Assembly (NCBI GenBank): GCA_028705905.1
Contig: JAQWCP010000024.1
Span: 1-11,378 of the forward strand
Direction: 5' to 3'
Source: Oscillospiraceae bacterium
GTDB lineage: Bacteria > Bacillota > Clostridia > Oscillospirales > Oscillospiraceae
Length of the DNA stretch: 11,378 bases
Made by a program: the position numbers and the translations under genes. Below, in pieces: positions 1 through 6,424 of the stretch. The first letter of the stretch is position 1. Every line of letters starts with the position of its first letter. Below the pieces are notes generated by a model. That model made no database searches. It was not told where the DNA came from and was given only the letters and a program-made list of their open reading frames with translations.

Positions 1-229
1 CCATGTCTCCCCGGAGGGGGCCAGCGGCGGCATCATCGGCCTGGTGGAAGACGGCGACGAGATCGAGATTGATATCCCCAACTATTCCATTCGGTTGCTG
101 GTGGATGATGGGGAGCTGGAGCGGAGACGGGCCAACTGGACGGCGCCGGAACCCCGCATCAAAACCGGTTGGCTGGCGCGGTATGGCAAGCTGGTTTCCT
201 CCGCGTCCGAGGGCGCAACGTTACAGTAG
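1..229 (+). CDS. ilvD: Dihydroxy-acid dehydratase, C-terminal end (partial)
   Basis: Only the last 75 residues are in the window, read in frame from base 2 ([10 protein letters not shown]...) to a TAG at 227-229. IlvD is a cytoplasmic Fe-S enzyme that dehydrates 2,3-dihydroxy acids to 2-keto acids in valine, leucine and isoleucine synthesis. The visible part matches the family's C-terminal barrel: the HVSPE motif that follows the TDGRFSG segment (here off-window), then a [13 protein letters not shown] stretch, [12 protein letters not shown], and the conserved ending [19 protein letters not shown]. The active-site and cluster-binding residues are outside the window, so intactness cannot be judged. 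The gene ends 16 bases before a strong hairpin and converges on the minus-strand operon that follows. The family call is very secure from the C-terminal signature; only paralogues of the IlvD/Edd family (such as sugar-acid dehydratases) are an alternative. Confidence 0.95.
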   Translation, partial: HVSPEGASGGIIGLVEDGDEIEIDIPNYSIRLLVDDGELERRRANWTAPEPRIKTGWLARYGKLVSSASEGATLQ

Positions 230-244
230 AATATAGGGAACAGA

Positions 245-290
245 AACAACGCCCGTCAAGCGGATTTCCGCTTGGCGGGCGTTGTTGTTT
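245..290 (+). terminator. 19-bp hairpin terminator after ilvD, possibly bidirectional
   Basis: Positions 245-263 pair with 268-286 around an ATTT loop, giving a 19-bp stem with a single G-T pair (256/275). On the plus strand the stem is followed by a short T-rich stretch (GTTT at 287-290); on the minus strand the stem runs into TTGTTTCTGTT. It lies 16 bases after the ilvD stop and between convergent genes, so it may stop transcripts from both sides. The T-tracts are weak on both strands, but the stem is long. Confidence 0.8.
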
Positions 291-306
291 GCTGCTTTAT
301 CGCTTT

Positions 307-335
307 GGCCGTTGGCGTTGCCGCGGCAAGCGGCC
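307..335. repeat. GC-rich inverted repeat between convergent genes
   Basis: A perfect 12-bp palindrome (TTGCCGCGGCAA, 318-329) is enclosed by GGCCG (307-311) and CGGCC (331-335), so the stretch can fold as a nested hairpin. A further palindrome GCGGCCGC follows at 330-337. No T-tract follows on either strand. It lies in the 135-bp space between ilvD and the activase operon. Its role is unknown. Confidence 0.5.
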
Positions 336-345
336 GCATACGAAA

Positions 346-366
346 GGCTCCCCTGGAAAGGGAGCT
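346..366 (-). terminator. Weak hairpin overlapping the stop codon of the HgdB-like gene
   Basis: GCTCCC (347-352) pairs with GGGAGC (360-365) around a 7-nt loop, and the right arm overlaps the TAG stop at 365-367. On the minus strand the stem is followed only by CTTTCG, so it is a weak terminator candidate; the larger hairpin at 245-286 may do the main work. Confidence 0.35.
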
Positions 367-1684
367 ACACGGCGACAGACTTTTTCTGCGGCACCGTTTC
401 CACCGGGGCGGCGGGCGCAAAATGCCCTGGATTTCGCTTGGCATTGGCCAGCATCAATTTGATGCGGTTTTCTTGGTTGATCTTTGTCGCACCCGGGTCA
501 TAATCAATGGCCACAATATTGGAAGTGGGATAATCATCTTTCAGCCGCCGGATCATCCCCTTGCCCACCACGTGATTGGGCAGGCAGCCGAAGGGCTGGG
601 TGCAGACGATATTGTTGGTGCCGCTGTGGATCAGTTCCAGCATTTCAGCGGTGAGCAACCAGCCCTCGCCCATCTTGTTCCCATCGCCAAGGTATCCCTT
701 CACCCGCTGATGCAGGGACTCGAAAGGCTCCGGCGCGCGAAACCCGGATCTCTCGATGGCTGCGATCATGGCATGCTGGCATTTTTCCACATAGCGCTTG
801 AAAATGCGGACCACCTTTTGCTTGATCCATTTGCCGCCGTATAAATCCACATCCACATCCCGGTTATAGATTTTAAAGATGATAAAGTCTGTCAGACCCG
901 GCACCACCGGCTCCGCGCCTTCCGAGAGCAGAAAGGCCTCCAAATTGTTGTTGCCCAAAGGAGCGTATTTGATATAAATTTCGCCCACAACGCCCACGCG
1001 AATTTTAGGTTCTCCCGCCTGGGGCAGGGCCTTAAAATCTGCGGCGATGGCGTCAAAGTTCTGTACCATAGCAGAGAACTTCAGCCCTTTCCCCGCTTCA
1101 AAGCCGGAGACCAGCCGATTGATCCATGTTTCGATCAACGCGTCTGTGGCGCCGGGGTCCACCTCATAGGGGCGGCATTGGTTGGCGATCTGTACGATCA
1201 GATCACCATACATCATGGAAAAGATCAGCTGGCGGATGAGAGAGAGGGATAGACGGAAGCCGGGATTTTTATCCAGCCCGGAAAGGTTCACAGAGACAAC
1301 AGGAATGTATTCCAGCCCGGCCCGCGCCAGCGCCTTTCGAAGCAAATGGATGTAGTTGGAGGCGCGGCAGCCGCCGCCTGTTTGGGTAATCAGCAGTCCC
1401 ACTTTATGGGGGTCATATTTGCCGCTCTGCACCGCTTCAATCAGTTGGCCGATGACAAGCAGTGCGGGATAGCAGGTGTCGTTATGTACATATTTCAATC
1501 CGGTATCCACAATGGCACGATGATTGGTGGTTAGCATATCCACCTGGTATCCATGCAGCTCCAAACAACGCTGCATCATAGAAAAGTGGACCGGTAGCAT
1601 TTGTGGCATGAGAAGCGTATATTCTTTTTTCATCTCCTCTGTGAAAAGCAGGCGGCCAGTCTCGTCATAGATTAGTTTTGCCAT
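365..1684 (-). CDS. HgdB-like (COG3581-type) 2-hydroxyacyl-CoA dehydratase-related protein
   Basis: A 439-residue protein resembling the C-terminal, HgdB-like part of the large acyl-CoA dehydratase activase-related proteins of anaerobes. No signal peptide or membrane segment is seen, so it is probably cytoplasmic. Five cysteines lie in family-like motifs: C71 (NDTCYPA), C106 (GGGCRASN), C170 (ANQCRPYE), and C361 and C367 (CTQPFGCLPNH). These are candidate Fe-S ligands. The start at 1684 was chosen because AAAAGGA lies 8 nt upstream and family similarity begins at MAKLIYDETG; an in-frame ATG at 1744 would overlap the upstream gene by 22 bases and an ATG at 1702 is a second option. It starts 38 nt after the stop of the activase gene and is surely cotranscribed with it. 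In many relatives the two regions are one long chain; here they are separate. Substrate unknown; it may accept electrons from its partner, which is inference. Confidence 0.85.
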   Translation of the reverse strand: MAKLIYDETGRLLFTEEMKKEYTLLMPQMLPVHFSMMQRCLELHGYQVDMLTTNHRAIVDTGLKYVHNDTCYPALLVIGQLIEAVQSGKYDPHKVGLLITQTGGGCRASNYIHLLRKALARAGLEYIPVVSVNLSGLDKNPGFRLSLSLIRQLIFSMMYGDLIVQIANQCRPYEVDPGATDALIETWINRLVSGFEAGKGLKFSAMVQNFDAIAADFKALPQAGEPKIRVGVVGEIYIKYAPLGNNNLEAFLLSEGAEPVVPGLTDFIIFKIYNRDVDVDLYGGKWIKQKVVRIFKRYVEKCQHAMIAAIERSGFRAPEPFESLHQRVKGYLGDGNKMGEGWLLTAEMLELIHSGTNNIVCTQPFGCLPNHVVGKGMIRRLKDDYPTSNIVAIDYDPGATKINQENRIKLMLANAKRNPGHFAPAAPVETVPQKKSVAV

Positions 1685-1722
1685 ATCGTTCGTCCTTTTC
1701 ATGTTCCCTTTGCAATCAAGGG

Positions 1723-4668
1723 TTACTGGGGTTGCTGCTCCCATTCTCTTGCTTCAATGGCAGCAATGAGGCTGCGAATGCGGATCTTCACAGCGCCCAG
1801 GTTGTTGATGTCGTCAATTTTAAGCTGTGTATATAATTTATCGCCCTGCTCCAAAATTTCCCGCACTTCATCACTGGTGATGGCATCAATGCCGCAGCCG
1901 AAAGAAACCAGCTGAACCAGCTGCATGTCCTTCTGCGTGCAGACATAGCGGGCAGCGTCGTACATTCTGGCGTGGTAGGTCCATTGGTTGAGCACCTTTC
2001 GTGGCGCTTTTTCCATATGATAATCCACCGCATCCTCTGTTAAGAGAACGAAATCAAATGATGTGATGAGCTCGTCGATCCCATGGTTGATTTCCGGGTC
2101 GATGTGATAGGGGCGCCCCGCCAGCACCAAGATTTTCTTCTGATGCTTCCGCGCATAATCAATGTATGCCTGCCCCTCTCTTCGAATGTCGGCTCGATAG
2201 GCGGCATACGCCGCGTAGGCGGCATCCGCTGCGGCATGCACCTCTTTTGGCGGAATGTGGAATTCTGTTTCAAAATAAGCGTCCGCCCGTTTTTTGAAGT
2301 CACGGGGCCGATGCAAGCCAAAATAGGGATTTAGAAACCGGGTTTCACGCAGACGGGACACATTGGCGGCAAGAAGTTCTGGATAGTACGCCACCACAGG
2401 GCAGTTATAATGGTTATCGCCGCGGCCCTCATCGAAATTATATGGCAAACAGGGATAGAAGATCACGGGAACCTGTTCGTCCAGCAATGCCTCCAAATGG
2501 CCGTGCAGTAATTTGGCGGGATAACATACGGTGTCGGATGGAATGGTGTACTGTCCTTTCCGGCAAAGGGAACGGGAGGATTCCGGAGAAAGCACAACTT
2601 CAAAATTCAGCTTTGTGAAAAAGGCGTACCAAAACGGTAGGTTTTCATACATATTCAGCCCAAACGGAATCCCGATTTTCCCCCGCAGGCCGTTGCCCTC
2701 TCCTTTGCCGGACAGGGCACGCAGCTTTTGATATTTATATTGATACAGGTTGGGCATATTGCTCTTCTCTTTGCCCAAAGGCCGCTGGCACCGGTTTCCG
2801 GAGATGTATCGGCGGCCCCCTTCAAATGTGTTGACCGTGAGGGCACAGTGATTGGTGCAAAGGCCACAGCTGGTGGGCTTTGCGGTGTGGGTAAACGCGT
2901 CCAGCTCTTCCCCGGAGAGCAAAGAGGACCGGGAAAGCCCCAGCTCTTTGGCGGAAAGGGCAGCACCAAACGCGCCCATGAGCCCGGCGATGGTGGGGCG
3001 GGTGACATTCCGCCCGATCTCCATTTCGAAACTGCGCAGCACCGCATCATTCAAAAAGGTGCCGCCCTGTACCACAATGTGTTTCCCCAGGTCATCGGCA
3101 GAGGCCGCGCGGATGACCTTATAGATTGCATTTTTCACCACCGAGATGGAAAGCCCGGCGGAGATGTCTGCGACCGAAGCCCCCTCTTTTTGTGCCTGTT
3201 TAACGGATGAATTCATAAACACCGTACAGCGGGATCCTAAATTGACCGGGTGCTCCACAAAGAGCCCCAACTTGGAAAAGTCGGCAATGTGGTACCCAAG
3301 AGCCTTTGAAAAGGTCTCAACAAAGGAGCCGCAACCGGAGGAACAGGCCTCGTTGAGCAAGATGGAATCCACCGCGCCGCCGCGGATTTTGAAGCATTTC
3401 ATATCCTGCCCGCCAATGTCGATGATAAAATCAACATCGGGCGCAAAGTGACGGGCGGCATTCAAATGGGCCACCGTTTCCACAAGGCCGGTGTCGCACC
3501 GGAACGCATTGCGGATCAAGTCTTCGCCGTACCCCGTGACGGCACTGCCGCAAATGATGATCCGATTGCCGCACTGCCGGTACAGTTCTACCAGCTGGTC
3601 ATGGACAATAGAGACTGGATTGCCTTGGTTGGAACTGTAATATTGATATAAAATGCCACCATCGGGGGTAATCAGCACCATTTTTGTGGTGGTGCTGCCC
3701 GCGTCGATTCCCAAATACGCAGGCCCTTCATATGTATGAATATCCACCTTTGGTGGGTGCGTGGCGTTATGCCGTTCCAGAAAGGCGTGATACTCCTCCT
3801 CTGACTGGAACAGGGAAGGGAGGGTATCTGTTGTTCCGGATAGCGTCACTGTTTGCTGAAGCAATGTGAATAGCTCGTCAAATGGGCGCACCTGATAATC
3901 AGAAGCGCAAAGTGCCGCGCCGATGGCGGCAAAGCAGTCGCTGTTTTCGGGGAAAACAGCATGTTCTCCGTCCAAGTGCAATGTCTGCACAAACCGCTCC
4001 CGCAGTCCCATTAAAAAGGTGAGTGGACCGCCTAAAAAGACGATTTTCCCCTTTAACTCCCGCCCCTGTGTCAGGCCGGCCACTGTTTGATCCACTACGG
4101 CCTGAAGAATGGAGGCGGCGACATCTTCTCGACGGCCACCCTGGTTTAAAATAGGCTGAATATCGCTTTTTGCGAATACACCGCAACGAGATGCAATCGG
4201 ATAAATTTTTTCATGTTGCAAAGAGAGCTTGTCCAATTCATTGACGCTCACATTCATCAGTGTTGCCATCTGGTCAATGAATGCGCCGGTTCCGCCGGCG
4301 CAGGAGCCATTCATGCGCTCTTCCAAAGCCCCCTGGAAGAAAATAATTTTGGCGTCTTCTCCGCCCAACTCAATGACTGCGTCTGCGTCCGGAACATATA
4401 AATTCACGGCAGCAGCCGTGGCGTAAACTTCCTGCACAAAGTCAAGTCCGCTGGCTTTGGCGACTCCAAGGCCTGCGGAACCGGTGATGACCAGATGTAC
4501 ATCTTTTCCTGCAAGTTGATCGGAAATGCGCTTTAAGATTTCACATGTTTTTTCTCGCACTTGGGAGAAGTGTCGTTCATAAGAGCGAAACAATACCTGA
4601 TTCTCCTCGTCCAACACAACTACTTTTACTGTTGTGGAGCCGATATCAATCCCAATTTTTAAACTCAT
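1723..4668 (-). CDS. Tandem BadF/BcrA-type activase ATPase with DUF2229-type region
   Basis: A 981-residue protein with two ASKHA-fold (BadF/BadG/BcrA/BcrD) ATPase modules in series. Module 1 (about 1-255) has the phosphate loop DIGSTT (8-13), GGED (102-105), and cysteines C123 (NGSCAGGTGAF) and C162 (SRCGVF). Module 2 (about 316-575) has DAGSTTTK (322-329), GGQD (419-422), C442/C446 (ACSSGCGSF) and C481 (GSRCTVF). In HgdC-type archerases the equivalent two cysteines bind a [4Fe-4S] cluster between subunits, and ATP hydrolysis drives an electron to a dehydratase. A linker follows with C601, C604, C608 and C627, then a DUF2229/COG3580-like region (about 660-975) with C702, C715, C740, C756, C910 and C925. 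An Ala-rich stretch lies at 812-823. The start at 4668 is preceded by AAAGGTG with 5 nt spacing and gives the canonical MSLKIGIDIGSTT; the ATG at 4683 would place the SD inside the gene. First gene of a two-gene operon. Physiological partner and substrate unknown. Confidence 0.9.
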   Translation of the reverse strand: MSLKIGIDIGSTTVKVVVLDEENQVLFRSYERHFSQVREKTCEILKRISDQLAGKDVHLVITGSAGLGVAKASGLDFVQEVYATAAAVNLYVPDADAVIELGGEDAKIIFFQGALEERMNGSCAGGTGAFIDQMATLMNVSVNELDKLSLQHEKIYPIASRCGVFAKSDIQPILNQGGRREDVAASILQAVVDQTVAGLTQGRELKGKIVFLGGPLTFLMGLRERFVQTLHLDGEHAVFPENSDCFAAIGAALCASDYQVRPFDELFTLLQQTVTLSGTTDTLPSLFQSEEEYHAFLERHNATHPPKVDIHTYEGPAYLGIDAGSTTTKMVLITPDGGILYQYYSSNQGNPVSIVHDQLVELYRQCGNRIIICGSAVTGYGEDLIRNAFRCDTGLVETVAHLNAARHFAPDVDFIIDIGGQDMKCFKIRGGAVDSILLNEACSSGCGSFVETFSKALGYHIADFSKLGLFVEHPVNLGSRCTVFMNSSVKQAQKEGASVADISAGLSISVVKNAIYKVIRAASADDLGKHIVVQGGTFLNDAVLRSFEMEIGRNVTRPTIAGLMGAFGAALSAKELGLSRSSLLSGEELDAFTHTAKPTSCGLCTNHCALTVNTFEGGRRYISGNRCQRPLGKEKSNMPNLYQYKYQKLRALSGKGEGNGLRGKIGIPFGLNMYENLPFWYAFFTKLNFEVVLSPESSRSLCRKGQYTIPSDTVCYPAKLLHGHLEALLDEQVPVIFYPCLPYNFDEGRGDNHYNCPVVAYYPELLAANVSRLRETRFLNPYFGLHRPRDFKKRADAYFETEFHIPPKEVHAAADAAYAAYAAYRADIRREGQAYIDYARKHQKKILVLAGRPYHIDPEINHGIDELITSFDFVLLTEDAVDYHMEKAPRKVLNQWTYHARMYDAARYVCTQKDMQLVQLVSFGCGIDAITSDEVREILEQGDKLYTQLKIDDINNLGAVKIRIRSLIAAIEAREWEQQPQ

Positions 4669-4721
4669 GGTATCACCTTTCATCCCAATGCAGATGGGTT
4701 CTTATTCTAACTTAATATATC

Positions 4722-4750
4722 ATTATAATACAAAACTTCAATTTCTTCAA
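4722..4750 (-). promoter_or_regulatory. Promoter of the activase operon
   Basis: On the minus strand, TTGAAG (4750-4745) and a perfect TATAAT (4727-4722) are separated by 17 bp, a sigma-A-like arrangement. Transcription would begin near 4715, leaving a leader of about 47 nt with the SD AAAGGTG (4680-4674). Function is inferred from the match and its position. Confidence 0.75.
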
Positions 4751-4839
4751 GAGCCTTTCCCCGGGAGTTTCTGTTTAAAATAATGAATTTTTTGAAAACA
4801 TAAAGGAGAAAAAGAAAGAATTGGATAAAAATTGCAGTC

Positions 4840-4851
4840 TGTCAATTGACA
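4840..4851. promoter_or_regulatory. Perfect palindrome overlapping the -35 box of the AbrB-family gene
   Basis: TGTCAATTGACA is a perfect 12-bp palindrome whose right half is the -35 hexamer TTGACA (4846-4851). A second inverted repeat, ACATG (4849-4853) and CATGT (4861-4865) around 7 bp, overlaps it and fills the promoter spacer. The position suits a repressor site. AbrB proteins are known to repress their own genes in Bacillus, but which protein binds here is unknown. Confidence 0.45.
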
Positions 4852-4875
4852 TGATTTAAACATGTATTATATACT
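4846..4875 (+). promoter_or_regulatory. Promoter of the AbrB-family regulator gene
   Basis: A consensus -35 TTGACA (4846-4851) is followed after 18 bp by TATACT (4870-4875), five of six bases matching TATAAT. Transcription would start near 4882, about 22 nt ahead of the ATG at 4904, leaving room for the SD GGGGGA (4890-4895). TATATA at 4868-4873 (16-bp spacing) is an alternative -10. Confidence 0.75.
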
Positions 4876-4903
4876 TAAAAATGGGTTATGGGGGATATGA
4901 TCT

Positions 4904-5185
4904 ATGGGAAAACTAAATGGAAAGAAGAAGAGTGACATGAAATCAACAGGAATTATTCGGAAGGTAGATGAACTGGGCAGAATTGTTCTGCCGATCGAAT
5001 TGCGGCGCACATTGGACATTGCGGAAAAAGATGCTTTAGAGATTTATGTGGATGGTTCCTCAATTATTTTGCGGAAATATCAACCCTCCTGTATTTTTTG
5101 CGACGATGTGAAGGCTGTAATAAACTACAAAGGGAAAAATATTTGTTCCGCATGTTTGCAGGAGCTGAAGAATCAAGAAGTTTAA
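4904..5185 (+). CDS. AbrB/SpoVT-family transition regulator with C-terminal four-Cys module
   Basis: A 93-residue DNA-binding protein. Residues 12-59 (MKSTGIIRKVDELGRIVLPIELRRTLDIAEKDALEIYVDG...) follow the AbrB swapped-hairpin DNA-binding domain closely. The C-terminus is unlike Bacillus AbrB: CIFC (63-66) and CSAC (81-84) are 14 residues apart and form a likely zinc-binding knuckle, a layout I associate with clostridial AbrB-like proteins. AbrB-type dimers or tetramers bind AT-rich promoter DNA and control growth-phase transitions. The start at 4904 has GGGGGA 8 nt upstream and suits the mapped promoter; the internal ATG at 4937, where family homology begins, has only a diffuse purine-rich stretch before it, so an 82-residue product is possible. 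It is divergent from the activase operon and shares a 235-bp upstream region with it, so it may regulate it; that is inference. It ends at a bidirectional terminator. Confidence 0.9.
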   Translation: MGKLNGKKKSDMKSTGIIRKVDELGRIVLPIELRRTLDIAEKDALEIYVDGSSIILRKYQPSCIFCDDVKAVINYKGKNICSACLQELKNQEV

Positions 5186-5205
5186 TGCAAACCATGAGCC
5201 GTCAA

Positions 5206-5244
5206 AAAAAGCAGGGTGTTTTCTTAGAAAACACTCTGCTTTTT
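5206..5244. terminator. Bidirectional terminator between the abrB-like and mreB-like genes
   Basis: An 18-bp stem (5206-5223 with 5227-5244, one G-T pair at 5215/5235) has a 3-nt loop, with an A-run at its left foot and a T-run at its right foot. On either strand the hairpin therefore ends in a T-tract. It starts 20 bases after the plus-strand regulator's stop and lies 22 bases beyond the minus-strand mreB-like stop, exactly where a shared terminator for two converging genes is expected. Confidence 0.92.
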
Positions 5245-5265
5245 ACATCAACCGGAAACGGGAAT

Positions 5266-6297
5266 TTATGTATTCATTTGTCGGCGCCTGGATAGGTTGA
5301 TTGTGCCGTCCTGCATGTGATTGATCCACTCCAATGATTTCCCGGTACCATATGCGACACAGGAGATGGCATCATCTGCCATGCGGGTTGCAATTCCCGT
5401 GCGTGATTCAATGAGTTTGTCAAACCCCCAAATCAGGCTGCCACCGCCGGTCATTACGATGCCGTTGGTGGAAATGTCTGCAACCAATTCTGGCGGTGTG
5501 CGCTCTAAAACACTATGGATATTCTCTAGAATCCGCTCAGAAACTTCTTCCAGCGCTTCCATCATCTCATTGGCAGTGACTTGAAAAAGGCGAGGCAGAC
5601 CGGTCATAAGGCACCTGCCTTTGATTTCCAAGGTCTGCTCTTCCGAACGAGGGAAGACACAGCCTAATTTGATCTTCAATTCTTCTGCCGTTCGTTCACC
5701 AATGAGAACATTGTGTTTACGCCGGATATATTTCACGATGGCTTCATCAAATTGATCCCCGGCAATTTTGATGGAGCTTGCCTCCACAATGCCGGAAAGG
5801 GAGATCACGGCAATATCGGTGGTGCCACCACCGATATCCACGATCATATGGCCATCTGGTTTTGTGATGTCAATGCCGGCACCAATGGCGGCGGCCACAG
5901 GTTCCTCGATCAAATAGACGCGTCGGGCACCGGCCTGTATCCCGGCGTCAATGACAGCGCGCTCTTCTACCTCTGTAATACCCGATGGAACGCAAATGAC
6001 AACCCGGGGCTTAAACAAGCGGAAGGAGACCGATTTGCGGATGAATTCCTTTAACATCCGTTCTGTCATGTCATAATCGGAAATGACGCCTTCCCGCAGT
6101 GGACGGATGGCAACGATATTTCCGGGGGTCCGCCCCAGCATTTTTTGAGCATCGGTGCCGACTTTCAATAATTTTCCGCTATTTTTATCAATGGCGACAA
6201 CAGAAGGCTCGTGTAGCACAACGCCCTTACCTTTTACATAAACCAAAATGGAAGCGGTTCCTAGGTCGATTCCTATATCTCTTCCCCATTTGAACAT
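5266..6297 (-). CDS. MreB/Mbl-family actin-like rod-shape protein
   Basis: A 343-residue bacterial actin of normal family length. MreB-type filaments lie under the membrane and guide elongation-phase cell-wall synthesis. Visible nucleotide-binding motifs are DIGIDLGTA (phosphate 1, about 7-15), VDIGGGTTDIAVIS (phosphate 2, 153-166) and MTGGGSLIWG (adenosine motif, 282-291). GRTPGNIVAIRPLREGVISD (55-74), EEPVAAAIGAG (131-141) and LIGERTAEELKIKLG (198-212) are family signatures. The text is closer to Mbl/MreBH than to cell-division FtsA. The start is ATG 6297, behind GAGGTG with 6-nt spacing; the in-frame GTG at 6306 lies inside that SD and is rejected. The gene is solitary: no mreC, mreD or minD beside it, and it has its own promoter and terminator. 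That fits an extra Mbl-like paralogue, though the main MreB cannot be excluded; hence no gene symbol. Confidence 0.93.
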   Translation of the reverse strand: MFKWGRDIGIDLGTASILVYVKGKGVVLHEPSVVAIDKNSGKLLKVGTDAQKMLGRTPGNIVAIRPLREGVISDYDMTERMLKEFIRKSVSFRLFKPRVVICVPSGITEVEERAVIDAGIQAGARRVYLIEEPVAAAIGAGIDITKPDGHMIVDIGGGTTDIAVISLSGIVEASSIKIAGDQFDEAIVKYIRRKHNVLIGERTAEELKIKLGCVFPRSEEQTLEIKGRCLMTGLPRLFQVTANEMMEALEEVSERILENIHSVLERTPPELVADISTNGIVMTGGGSLIWGFDKLIESRTGIATRMADDAISCVAYGTGKSLEWINHMQDGTINLSRRRQMNT

Positions 6298-6303
6298 CGA
6301 TTG

Positions 6304-6309
6304 CACCTC
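6304..6309 (-). promoter_or_regulatory. Shine-Dalgarno site that decides the mreB-like start
   Basis: GAGGTG (6309-6304 on the minus strand) lies 6 nt before the ATG at 6297. Its last three bases are themselves an in-frame GTG that gives a longer open frame, but that codon has no SD of its own, so the ATG is the start. Confidence 0.85.
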
Positions 6310-6344
6310 AAATACTTTCTATTTTATCTGCTCCCGCCAGTCAA

Positions 6345-6361
6345 GGGGGTTCTGTCCCCCT
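6345..6361 (-). repeat. GGGGG/CCCCC inverted repeat at the mreB-like transcription start
   Basis: GGGGG and CCCCC arms (6360-6356 and 6349-6345 on the minus strand) flank a 6-nt loop, with an extra A-T pair at 6344/6361. The inverted repeat begins one base after the -10 box and covers the predicted start site near 6355. It could be an operator, an early RNA hairpin, or chance. Confidence 0.4.
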
Positions 6362-6390
6362 ATCATAAAACCCCAACTTTTTAAAGTCAA
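6362..6390 (-). promoter_or_regulatory. Promoter of the mreB-like gene
   Basis: On the minus strand TTGACT (6390-6385) and TATGAT (6367-6362) each match the sigma-A consensus at five of six positions and are exactly 17 bp apart. Predicted start near 6355, with a leader of about 58 nt. Just upstream, CTGTTTTC occurs twice, 20 bp apart (6393-6400 and 6413-6420). Confidence 0.82.
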
Positions 6391-6424
6391 GGGAAAACAG
6401 TCGGATTCTGTTGAAAACAGATAA

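Noticed and set aside
272..844. 190-residue plus-strand open frame starting in the ilvD terminator
   Set aside because: Most of it lies antisense to the HgdB-like gene, has no SD, and its start is inside a hairpin; the opposite strand has clear family motifs.
1685..1744. Longer start (ATG 1744) for the HgdB-like gene
   Set aside because: It would overlap the upstream gene's end by 22 bases; the extra 20 residues have no family similarity and AAAAGGA fits the ATG at 1684.
4821..4859. 12-residue TTG-start mini-ORF after an AAAGGAG in the divergent control region
   Set aside because: Spacing of about 12 nt to a TTG start is too long, and it ends upstream of the mapped promoter's own start site, so it would not be on that transcript.
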